A stretch of DNA of 64,000 nucleotides from Idiomarina seosinensis (GTDB lineage Bacteria > Pseudomonadota > Gammaproteobacteria > Enterobacterales > Alteromonadaceae): positions 186,001 through 250,000 of the forward strand of contig NZ_PIQF01000004.1 of assembly GCF_003987275.1 (NCBI RefSeq), given 5' to 3'. Positions 1 through 8,179 of this stretch are shown here, one piece after another. Under the pieces are notes generated by a model that saw nothing but the letters and a program-made list of their open reading frames with translations, made no database searches and was not told the DNA's origin. A program made the translations under genes and the position numbers. Within the stretch, counting starts at the first letter, position 1; each line of letters starts with the position of its first letter.

Positions 1-637
1 TCTCGGGGACCAGCTCCAGGTATTTCAAGATACCGCCCTTTAAGTGGTAGACCTCGTCAAACCCTTGCTCTTTTAAGTAAGCGGTCGATTTTTCACAGCG
101 TATCCCACCCGTGCAAAACATAGCGACTTTTTTATGCTTTTGGGGATCTAAATGTTCTTTGACATAATCCGGGAACTCGCGAAAAGCTTCAGTTTTTGGA
201 TTTATCGCACCCTCGAAAGTACCTACCGCATATTCATACTCGTTGCGCGTATCAATAACCAGCACTTCAGGATCGGCTATTAATTCGTCCCACTGTTCTG
301 GCTCCACGTAAGTGCCGACCGTGTGCTTGGGATCAACCCAGTCGACGCCCATAGTAACGATTTCTTTCTTTAACTTGACCTTAGTCCGGTAAAAAGCCTG
401 AGTGTCGCTGGGCGATTCTTTGTGTTCAATATCGGCTAAACGCTTATCGTTAGCAAAATAAGCCAACACGTTATCAATAGCTTGGCGAGTACCACAAATG
501 GTGCCATTAATTCCTTCGCGTGCTAAAAGCAGGGTGCCTTTAACGTCGTTATCAATTAAAGTTTGATACAGGGGCTCACGAAGTTGCTCATAATCGTTGA
601 GCTCGACAAATTTATACAGTGCCGCGCAAATATACAT
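1..637 (-). CDS. trhO: tRNA uridine(34) hydroxylase / rhodanese-like protein TrhO (YceA), 3' end cut by window edge
   Basis: Manual reverse-strand translation from ATG at 637 ([50 protein letters not shown]...) with rhodanese active-site motif [13 protein letters not shown]; open to position 1. Absent from the ORF track because it is truncated. Confidence 0.93.
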   Translation of the reverse strand, partial: MYICAALYKFVELNDYEQLREPLYQTLIDNDVKGTLLLAREGINGTICGTRQAIDNVLAYFANDKRLADIEHKESPSDTQAFYRTKVKLKKEIVTMGVDWVDPKHTVGTYVEPEQWDELIADPEVLVIDTRNEYEYAVGTFEGAINPKTEAFREFPDYVKEHLDPQKHKKVAMFCTGGIRCEKSTAYLKEQGFDEVYHLKGGILKYLELVPE

Positions 638-721
638 AATAAAATACCTTCAGCTGTCCGGACCGTAAATCCGGGGCGTTTAAAATCGCGCGAATTATAA
701 CCGCAACGGGAGTTTTGCTCA

Positions 722-1483
722 ATGGCCGCCAATGATGCTCTGTTTTGGCTACTGGTTGTTATTTCAAGTGTTACGTCGCTACTCACCGCGGTGGCGGGTG
801 CTGGTGGTGGCGCTGTACTTATCGCAATTTTGGCTTTGGTGTTACCGGGGCCAGCGATTATTCCAGTTCATGGTGCTGTGCAAATGGGATCGAATATTGG
901 TCGGACAGCGCTAGCGTGGAAATATATCGATTGGCCGACTATTGCATGGTTTGTGCCTTTTGGGCTGTTAGGTACATTGTTGGGGAGTCTGCTGTTGGTG
1001 CAGCTGCCGGCGACTTTATTACAGCTGAGTATCGCCCTTTTTTTATTGTACTTAACTTGGGGCCCCCCGTTACCGAGAGTTATGCTCGGTAAAGCTGGGT
1101 TAATGGCGGGAGGCTTTGTCACCGGCTTTATCTCGTTATTTGTAGGAGCTTCAGGACCCGTGGTGGCGGCTTTCATCAAAGCTCGTTTTACTGAACGAAT
1201 GACGACAGTAGCCACCTTTGCCGCAGCAATGAGTATGCAACATGCGCCGAAAGCCTTGGTATTTGGTTTTGCTGGTTTTGTTTTTAAAGAATGGTTACTT
1301 TTAATTCTAGCGATGATGGTGGCCGGTTTTATTGGTACCTGGGTGGGGCTTAATTGGTTAAAGCGAATAACGAACTATCGCTTTAACCAAATTTTTCGTT
1401 GGATCATTACGTTGCTGGCGTTGCGGCTACTTTGGGTCGCTTTTGAGTCGTTTATCCCAGCGCTGGCGAGCATAACGTCGTAG
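722..1483 (+). CDS. Sulfite exporter TauE/SafE family permease
   Basis: Multi-TM protein with N-terminal GAGGGAVLIAILAL and central GFISLFVGASGPVVAAF repeats typical of TauE/SafE (DUF81). Confidence 0.85.
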   Translation: MAANDALFWLLVVISSVTSLLTAVAGAGGGAVLIAILALVLPGPAIIPVHGAVQMGSNIGRTALAWKYIDWPTIAWFVPFGLLGTLLGSLLLVQLPATLLQLSIALFLLYLTWGPPLPRVMLGKAGLMAGGFVTGFISLFVGASGPVVAAFIKARFTERMTTVATFAAAMSMQHAPKALVFGFAGFVFKEWLLLILAMMVAGFIGTWVGLNWLKRITNYRFNQIFRWIITLLALRLLWVAFESFIPALASITS

Positions 1484-2446
1484 GCTGGGTACATTATCGG
1501 TCTCATCCATAATTGGGGTTCCAAGGATAGTCTCGATAATATCTTCCAGGGTAATTAAACCTAGCCAGCTACCATGTTCGTCATACACCAGACATAGATG
1601 TTGACGCTCTTTCAGCAGATACGCCATTAAATTCTCAATACTGACCGTTTCGCTAACAATTTCTACCGGGCGTGCTAAGTCAGCCACCGTTTGCCCCTCG
1701 TCTGCATCCAGCGCATCACTTCGAAACAAGAGACCGTGCGGCTCTTCTTCGGCATCAATTAAAGGAAATCGAGAAAAAGGTAATGCCCGGGCTTTGTCGG
1801 CAAATTCGCGTACTGTCATATCAGGGCTGATAGTTTCGCAGACCGTGCGCGGTGTCATGACCTGCTTCACCCGAATGTCGTGTAGGTCGAGAATATTCCA
1901 GATAACCCGATGCTCATCTCTGTCGAGAACTTTCTGCTCGTAGCCCATTGTAGCCATCGCCTTAATCTCTGAACGCACATCGATATCGGGTTCGTTATTG
2001 CCTATACGACGCGTTATTTGGTCGGATAACCAAATAAAGGGCTTGAGTGAAACAATGAAAAAACGCAATACCGGCACGATCAAAGGTGCCAGACTTCGCC
2101 AAAACTTGGCGCCAATCGTTTTTGGAATAATTTCGGATAAAATCAGTATCAGTAGCGTCATTACAGCGCTAGCAACACCTAGATAACCGTCACCAAAAAC
2201 GACTCCAACCTGCGCGCCAACCCCGGCAGCTCCAGCTGTGTGAGCAATGGTGTTAAGGGTAAGAATAGCAGCTAACGGCTGGTCGATATTTTGCTTTAAA
2301 TGGTTTAGCTTTTCGTGCAGAGCTGGGCGTTGGTCTTTTAGTTGAGCTATATAACTTGGCGTTATAGAGAGCAAGGCTGCTTCCAGCACCGAACAGAGAA
2401 AAGATACGCCAACCGCCAGTACTGCAAAAACAATGAGTAAAAACAT
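1427..2446 (-). CDS. CNNM/HlyC-CorC-type membrane protein (DUF21 + CBS pair)
   Basis: N-terminal DUF21 TM region (SVLEAALLSITPSYIAQL..), then CBS domains (VKQVMTPRTV..; LLKERQHLCLVYDEHGSWLGLITLEDIIETILG). No room for a C-terminal CorC_HlyC domain. Confidence 0.85.
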   Translation of the reverse strand: MFLLIVFAVLAVGVSFLCSVLEAALLSITPSYIAQLKDQRPALHEKLNHLKQNIDQPLAAILTLNTIAHTAGAAGVGAQVGVVFGDGYLGVASAVMTLLILILSEIIPKTIGAKFWRSLAPLIVPVLRFFIVSLKPFIWLSDQITRRIGNNEPDIDVRSEIKAMATMGYEQKVLDRDEHRVIWNILDLHDIRVKQVMTPRTVCETISPDMTVREFADKARALPFSRFPLIDAEEEPHGLLFRSDALDADEGQTVADLARPVEIVSETVSIENLMAYLLKERQHLCLVYDEHGSWLGLITLEDIIETILGTPIMDETDNVPSLRRYARQRWDKRLKSDPK

Positions 2447-2471
2447 AGTGTCTTATTTATTATCTCGTTAA

Positions 2472-3134
2472 TTAAACCAGTTGAAAGACCAATAGCGCCA
2501 AGCCAGCAATAATAGCAATCGACCAGCCTAAACGCGACGCGTTTTTTTGCCACCACTGTTGTGCATAGGGACCCAGCCATAATGCCAGGCCGGCGAGCCC
2601 AAAATAACGGATACCTCGCGCTAAGCCAGAGGCGAGTATAAAAAGCGATAACGGAAATGCAGCAGCACCTGCGGCTAGCATGGCCGTTTGGAACGGAACG
2701 GGTGTTACACCGACCAGAAAAATCGCCATAAAGCCGTCATCTTTTAATGTCATCTCAAAGCTTTGATAATACTCCTGAAGCGATAGATAGTTTATAAACC
2801 ATTGCCCTACTGAATCGAATAAAGCAAAACCAATATAATAACCAATGAGTGCCCCGACTAGGCAACCCGCTAAAGCGACCGATGCAATTGCCCAAATGCG
2901 CTCGCGCTCTAGTATCATGTAAGGTATTAACACCAATTCAAGTGGAATTGGCACAATGGTGGCTTCTAAAGCGGACATAAAAAATAGCATGGACAACGCA
3001 TATGGTGAGTTTATTAAACGTTGCAGCCATTTTTCGGCCGACTTGCTGGAAGGTTGTTGTGGCGTCTGTTGATTCACTATTAAATAATACTCGATTGATT
3101 CAATCGTACTGATTGTAACGTGAAATCTTTGCAA
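2472..3134 (-). CDS. VTT/DedA-like (YqaA-type) membrane protein; start uncertain, GTG at 3077 more likely
   Basis: SALEATIVPIPLELVLIPYM and VGVTPVPFQTAMLAAGAAAFPLSLF are VTT-family signatures. The first ~19 codons look non-coding. Confidence 0.75.
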   Translation of the reverse strand: MQRFHVTISTIESIEYYLIVNQQTPQQPSSKSAEKWLQRLINSPYALSMLFFMSALEATIVPIPLELVLIPYMILERERIWAIASVALAGCLVGALIGYYIGFALFDSVGQWFINYLSLQEYYQSFEMTLKDDGFMAIFLVGVTPVPFQTAMLAAGAAAFPLSLFILASGLARGIRYFGLAGLALWLGPYAQQWWQKNASRLGWSIAIIAGLALLVFQLV

Positions 3135-3204
3135 TAGGGGATCGAAGTGGTTAAAAATGACGTATTTACGGCGCAGGTTGTCGAATTACAAATAAGGCGA
3201 AGAC

Positions 3205-4320
3205 ATGAAATATCGGGGTAGTCCTACATTTTCTCATCAGCAAGCCGACAAGCTTGGTGTTTTAATCACCAACTTAGGCACACCAGAAGCACCGACAAAG
3301 TCGGCGTTAAAGCCTTATCTTAAACAGTTTTTATCCGATCCCAGGGTGGTAGAAGTACCGCGCTTGCTGTGGTGGTTTATTCTAAATGGCGTGATCTTGA
3401 AGATACGACCTAAACGCTCAGCTGAAGCTTATAAAACCGTTTGGACGGAACGGGGCTCGCCGCTTTTGTACCATACTCAAGATCAAGCGAATGCAATACG
3501 AGAAAAGTTGCAACAACAATATGGTGAACACGTGATTGTTGACTTCGCAATGCGCTACGGTAACCCGGGAGTGCCTGAGGTTATTGAGCGGATGATGCAG
3601 GCTGGTGTGCGCAAGCTGCTTGTACTGCCCATGTATCCTCAATACTCAGCATCGACGGTTGCTTCAACATTCGATGCGATTGCGGCTGACTTTACTCAGC
3701 GGCGTTGGATGCCCGACTTCCGGTTCATCACGCATTATCATGACTATCCAGCGTTTATAGAAGCCGCGGCAGAACGTATTGAACGTCATTGGGAGCAATA
3801 TCCGCGCGCGGATAAACTAATTTTCTCATACCACGGTGTGCCACTGAGATATTTGAAAAATGGCGATCCCTACCATTGTGAATGTTATAAAACATCTCGG
3901 CTGTTAGCAGAAAGGTTGGGTCTTAATGAGAGTGAGTATTTAACAACATTCCAGTCCAGGTTCGGGCGAGAAGAATGGCTGCAACCTTACACTGACGAGA
4001 CAATGAAAAGCTTACCAGGTAACGGGGTTAAGTCAGTACAAGTGTTTTGCCCTGGGTTTTCTTCAGACTGCCTTGAGACCATTGAAGAAATTGGTGAAGA
4101 AAACAGAGAATACTTTATCGAAAACGGCGGTGAGCGATATGAGTATATCAGCGCGCTAAATGCAGAGCCGAAGCACATTGAGGCGCTGACTCAATTAATA
4201 AGCGATAACCTGCACGGATGGGTGCCGCAAGAGCAGCAAGCGCAAACGCTGGCGCAACGGCAACAACAGGCGGATAAAGTGAAGAACCAGTCATTCCCGT
4301 ATGGTAAGACCAAGGATTAA
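3205..4320 (+). CDS. hemH: Ferrochelatase
   Basis: GVLITNLGTPEAPT, FSYHGVPLRY, VQVFCPGFSSDCLETIEEI motifs. Confidence 0.97.
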   Translation: MKYRGSPTFSHQQADKLGVLITNLGTPEAPTKSALKPYLKQFLSDPRVVEVPRLLWWFILNGVILKIRPKRSAEAYKTVWTERGSPLLYHTQDQANAIREKLQQQYGEHVIVDFAMRYGNPGVPEVIERMMQAGVRKLLVLPMYPQYSASTVASTFDAIAADFTQRRWMPDFRFITHYHDYPAFIEAAAERIERHWEQYPRADKLIFSYHGVPLRYLKNGDPYHCECYKTSRLLAERLGLNESEYLTTFQSRFGREEWLQPYTDETMKSLPGNGVKSVQVFCPGFSSDCLETIEEIGEENREYFIENGGERYEYISALNAEPKHIEALTQLISDNLHGWVPQEQQAQTLAQRQQQADKVKNQSFPYGKTKD

Positions 4321-4825
4321 TGTGGCTAACTCAAATGGATTTGGAAAACCGTTTATGTTCATTGCCTGGGGCCTAGCTCTCGCTTTGTTAGTATGGTTTT
4401 TCGAAGACAAGCTGCAGCAACAATTTAATCCAAATCAGCAGTTAGCTACTCAGCAACAGGGTCAGCGTTTGGTGGTTGAGCTGCAACAGAACCGCATGGG
4501 GCATTATGTTGCTGAGGGCCAGGTGAATGGTCAGCAAGTGACTTTTTTGCTCGATACCGGTGCAACTCTGGTGGCTATTCCTGAATCTTTAGCCAATAGG
4601 CTGGGCCTTAAGAAAGGCAGACAAGGTATGTCGCAAACAGCAAATGGGCGAGTGATCACCTATCGAACGGTGGTTGACGAGTTACAGCTTGGCGGTATTA
4701 CACTTAACAACGTGGCTGCGTCTATTACCCCCGGTATGGACGGCGATATTATTTTGCTAGGAATGAGTGCTCTGAAACAGTTTGAGTTAACGCAAAAAGG
4801 CGATACGCTAACCATACGTTATTAA
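4301..4825 (+). CDS. Retropepsin-like aspartic protease (TIGR02281/clan AA type), N-terminal TM; start may be GTG 4322
   Basis: FLLDTGATLVAIPESLANRLGL active-site motif; one N-terminal TM; IILLGMSALKQFEL. Confidence 0.85.
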   Translation: MVRPRINVANSNGFGKPFMFIAWGLALALLVWFFEDKLQQQFNPNQQLATQQQGQRLVVELQQNRMGHYVAEGQVNGQQVTFLLDTGATLVAIPESLANRLGLKKGRQGMSQTANGRVITYRTVVDELQLGGITLNNVAASITPGMDGDIILLGMSALKQFELTQKGDTLTIRY

Positions 4826-4841
4826 TAAATAGGAAAGCATA

Positions 4842-5378
4842 ATGCAAAAAAAGCAATTTCATTTAAGTTTAGCTGCGCTAGCCTTAATGGTGGCAACTGG
4901 AGCACAAGCTCAAGAAAAGGAGTTGCAACGTTGCGCGGAAATTGAGGACTCCCTGGAGCGGTTGGTCTGTTACGACAACATCACCAAAGAGAAGCAACAA
5001 AAAAACTCAGCGAAGCAAAAGAAAAAAGCTGAAAACCATGGCCGTGACGTTGCTGAGAAAGCCCGCCAGAAAGGGCAGTCTATGCGTGATCGTAAGCAGC
5101 AAACTGCCGATGACCGGTTCGGCATGGAGCATAAAAAGTCGGAAGAAGAGGAAGAAATCGAGAAGATTCAAGTCGAAATCGAGAGTAAACGGCAAGATGC
5201 CTATGATAATTGGGTTCTGACTTTAGCTAATGGACAGATTTGGAAACAAACCGAAAGTGTGACCTATTTCCCCTGGAACGACGAAGACACCTATTACATT
5301 GAGAAAGGTGCCTTTAACTCATTTTATTTCGGTCGTGAAGGCATTAACCGGCGCTTCCGTGTGGAACGAATCAAGTAA
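4842..5378 (+). CDS. Secreted hypothetical protein with N-terminal C-x(n)-CYD motif, lysine/glutamate-rich linker and C-terminal beta-type module
   Basis: Signal peptide MQKKQFHLSLAALALMVATGAQA; RCAEIEDSLERLVCYDN; charged linker; NWVLTLANGQIWKQTESV..GINRRFRVERIK. Confidence 0.75.
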   Translation: MQKKQFHLSLAALALMVATGAQAQEKELQRCAEIEDSLERLVCYDNITKEKQQKNSAKQKKKAENHGRDVAEKARQKGQSMRDRKQQTADDRFGMEHKKSEEEEEIEKIQVEIESKRQDAYDNWVLTLANGQIWKQTESVTYFPWNDEDTYYIEKGAFNSFYFGREGINRRFRVERIK

Positions 5379-8031
5379 CTAGCTGCTTAAGCTGATCGAA
5401 GGGCATGGGTTTGTAAAACAGAAAGCCTTGCAAGCCCATGCAACCATGGCGAGTGAAAAAGTTAGCTTCTTGCTCTGTTTCTATACCTTCAACAATGACA
5501 CTCTTTTCTAAGCCGTGAGACATTTCAATAATGGCTTTCGTAATAATTTGATTGGCAGGTACCGTAAAAATTGAACGCGTGAACTCACGATCTATTTTTA
5601 TAATATCTACAGGAAGCTTGCTCAAGTAGGCCAACGACGAAAACCCGGTGCCAAAATCATCAATCGCGACCTTGCAGCCAATCGTTCTGAGTTCTGCTAA
5701 TTCGTTAAAGACTTTTGCTGCATCCTCGACCATGACACTCTCGGTGAGTTCAAATTGTAACTGAGACAGCCGAATCTGATATTTTTCAGCAAAGACTGAA
5801 ATATCGTTGATAATATTCTCTCGCTGAAACTGTTTTACTGACAAATTAATAGATAAAATAAAATCCGGTGATACATCCAATTCAGCCAGGTGTTTAAAGG
5901 CGGCCTCCATAATCAGCTTAGACAACGGAATAATTTGCCCCGTTTGTTCTGCGACTGGGATAAAGTCTGCCGGAGAAACATATTCCCCTGTTGGTAGCCG
6001 CCACCGAACTAAGGCTTCGGCGCCGATGATTTTTTTACTGTTAGCTGCGATGTAAGGCTGGTAAAAAACTTCAAATTCATGGTTGTCAATTGCTCGCTGA
6101 ATATGATTGCGCAACTTCAGTTCGTTTTCGTATTGTATACCCATCGCTTGATTAAATACCTGGTAGGTATTACCACCGCTTTGCTTCGCATGACTCATAG
6201 CGACATCCGCATTTTGAATCATGTTCTCGGCGCTGACCGAGTGCCCTTGTCGACAAGCAATGCCGATGCTCGCTGTCAGGTGAAGATCCAACGAGTGGAA
6301 TTCAAATTTTTGCCGAACCTGCCGGAGCACGTGTTGGGCAATCATTGAGGATTGCTCGACTGCCTGTCCAGGTATAAACAAAATAAACTCGTCGCTACTG
6401 AAACGGGCAATTTCGATACCCTTTTGCTCGTTCAGTAATAACCGCTCTGCGACAGTTTTCAGTAGTTCGTTACCAACCCGTAGACCAAGGTTGTCGTTAA
6501 TGGCTTTAAACCCATCGAGGTCGACAAACAAAATACAGCAATCGTCATTTGTATTTTTGACCAAGTAGCTATTAATTCGTTGCTCTAAAACATCCCGACG
6601 AATTAGATGAGTGACACTATCGAAATTCGCAATTTGGAACAGTTTACTGCGCTCTCTGGCCAATCTATGATTACTTTCAATGGTTAGCAGTATCAACAAC
6701 GCAAGTACAATACCTACTAGCAATACGGCTTGGTTGATAGTGGAGCTTTGCCAAAATACACTAGAGTCCTTAAGGACTGCGTGAAATTGCATGGGCTGTT
6801 CGCCAAACACTGAGAGCGCAGTGGTCAGTTGAAAAAAGTGCTCATTAGATAAATCCGCCAGTGGGCGTGTTGCAAATTGCGGTTGGTTAATGGGTAAAAG
6901 GTAGTTATCGGAAAGCTCTAAATAGGTCTTAAAAATATCAAGGTACTGTATTTTAGCAACGTTCAATAGTTTTTTTATGTTAATGGTGACAATCAGCTGT
7001 CTAGGTGGCTGACTTGGGTTCTGTATGGGATAAGACATTAAGAACCTGGGTTCTGTACTTTGTAAGCTTTTTTCAACAATCACCGCTGACTGCCGGGAAA
7101 AGTGCTGTCGTTGCCATTCCTTAATCGATGGAATATCTAACAAAGTAAATTCTTTAGGTGGACCGCTCCTAAAAATATAAGGTTGACTCGTATCAGGTGG
7201 ATTAAAAACGATCAGAGATTCGATTAAATCAAAATCTTGCAAATAGCTGCTGCTGTCAAGCTCGACGAGCTCAAGCATACTGTCCGAGCCGACGGTATTC
7301 CAGCGTTGAACCAATCGTTGTATAGCTTCTACCTGCGAGTTGAGTCGGGCGCTAATGGCTTCGCTGGATTTCTGGAGGTTTAACCGACCGCGTTCTTTAA
7401 TGTCCTGAATATCATTATTTGCTAATAGAAACCAAATAAGGGTGGTGGCTATTATGACTGTGCTGGCTACCAGGTAACCTGTTTTAGACGTTTTTGTGTA
7501 CGAGCTATCGTTATTTTTTAACACTAATAATGCAATGCCAGCAAGGGCTGTTATTACCATCGCCGCTGTTATCGCGACCGGATTTGTTGCCCATGGCGTG
7601 GTGTAACCGCGCAACCATAGAGACAGGAATAAAAAGGTGGTTAGTAGCAGTAAAATACTACCGGCTATTCGATAGAGCGCTATTGAACGCCAATTCGAAA
7701 AGCTAAAGGTAAAAGCAGTACCAATTAAAATGACCGCAGACGGTAAAAAAACAGACAGTTGAGTTATTGGCGAGTAGAACGCATACAGACCTATACCCAC
7801 CAGCAAAATACCGGAAATACGGGTTAGGCGCCAAAATCGGCGCGCGCGAAATAACAGAGCGGCCCCCGTCAGCAGCGAGGTGACTGCGAGCATTGGTGTT
7901 AGGGCAGGCATTAGTTGGGCGTTTTCGCTAACAACCAGGTTACCCAACCCAAGTGCACCAAACACTAAACAGTTTATCGCAATCATTGAAATAAGTGACG
8001 CAGCAAGATTGCCGGTCAACTGTTTAAACAC
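5371..8031 (-). CDS. Membrane-bound GGDEF-EAL protein (GGDEF motif degenerate, EAL intact); probable c-di-GMP phosphodiesterase
   Basis: Multiple N-terminal TM helices, GGDEF domain with SSDEF at the site, EAL domain with [32 protein letters not shown]. Confidence 0.92.
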   Translation of the reverse strand: MFKQLTGNLAASLISMIAINCLVFGALGLGNLVVSENAQLMPALTPMLAVTSLLTGAALLFRARRFWRLTRISGILLVGIGLYAFYSPITQLSVFLPSAVILIGTAFTFSFSNWRSIALYRIAGSILLLLTTFLFLSLWLRGYTTPWATNPVAITAAMVITALAGIALLVLKNNDSSYTKTSKTGYLVASTVIIATTLIWFLLANNDIQDIKERGRLNLQKSSEAISARLNSQVEAIQRLVQRWNTVGSDSMLELVELDSSSYLQDFDLIESLIVFNPPDTSQPYIFRSGPPKEFTLLDIPSIKEWQRQHFSRQSAVIVEKSLQSTEPRFLMSYPIQNPSQPPRQLIVTINIKKLLNVAKIQYLDIFKTYLELSDNYLLPINQPQFATRPLADLSNEHFFQLTTALSVFGEQPMQFHAVLKDSSVFWQSSTINQAVLLVGIVLALLILLTIESNHRLARERSKLFQIANFDSVTHLIRRDVLEQRINSYLVKNTNDDCCILFVDLDGFKAINDNLGLRVGNELLKTVAERLLLNEQKGIEIARFSSDEFILFIPGQAVEQSSMIAQHVLRQVRQKFEFHSLDLHLTASIGIACRQGHSVSAENMIQNADVAMSHAKQSGGNTYQVFNQAMGIQYENELKLRNHIQRAIDNHEFEVFYQPYIAANSKKIIGAEALVRWRLPTGEYVSPADFIPVAEQTGQIIPLSKLIMEAAFKHLAELDVSPDFILSINLSVKQFQRENIINDISVFAEKYQIRLSQLQFELTESVMVEDAAKVFNELAELRTIGCKVAIDDFGTGFSSLAYLSKLPVDIIKIDREFTRSIFTVPANQIITKAIIEMSHGLEKSVIVEGIETEQEANFFTRHGCMGLQGFLFYKPMPFDQLKQLVT

Positions 8032-8133
8032 AAGTGTTCCTTATGCTATCGCCAATAGCGTTGCAAGGTGTTACGCATGAGTTACATAGTAGCGTTTGTG
8101 GTGACGTTGTAAACCTTTAGCTTTGTTTTTATA

Positions 8134-8164
8134 AGTGACTGTTTACTCAACAAAAACAGTCACT
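8134..8164. terminator. Hairpin between the M16 peptidase and the GGDEF-EAL gene; candidate terminator
   Basis: Perfect 11-bp arms AGTGACTGTTT / AAACAGTCACT with a 9-nt loop, just after the 8180 stop (minus strand); U-tract is weak. Confidence 0.6.
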
Positions 8165-8179
8165 CTGTAGTTACTCCTT

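Noticed and set aside
745-1092. 115-aa ORF on + strand inside the TauE/SafE gene, and similar shadow ORFs (868-1215, 4942-5220, 8831-9097, 10142-10408, 10502-10816, 27652-28017, 31770-32132, 38207-38551, 39797-40117, 55927-56292)
   Set aside because: Each lies in another frame of a strongly supported gene and lacks a recognisable domain or start context.
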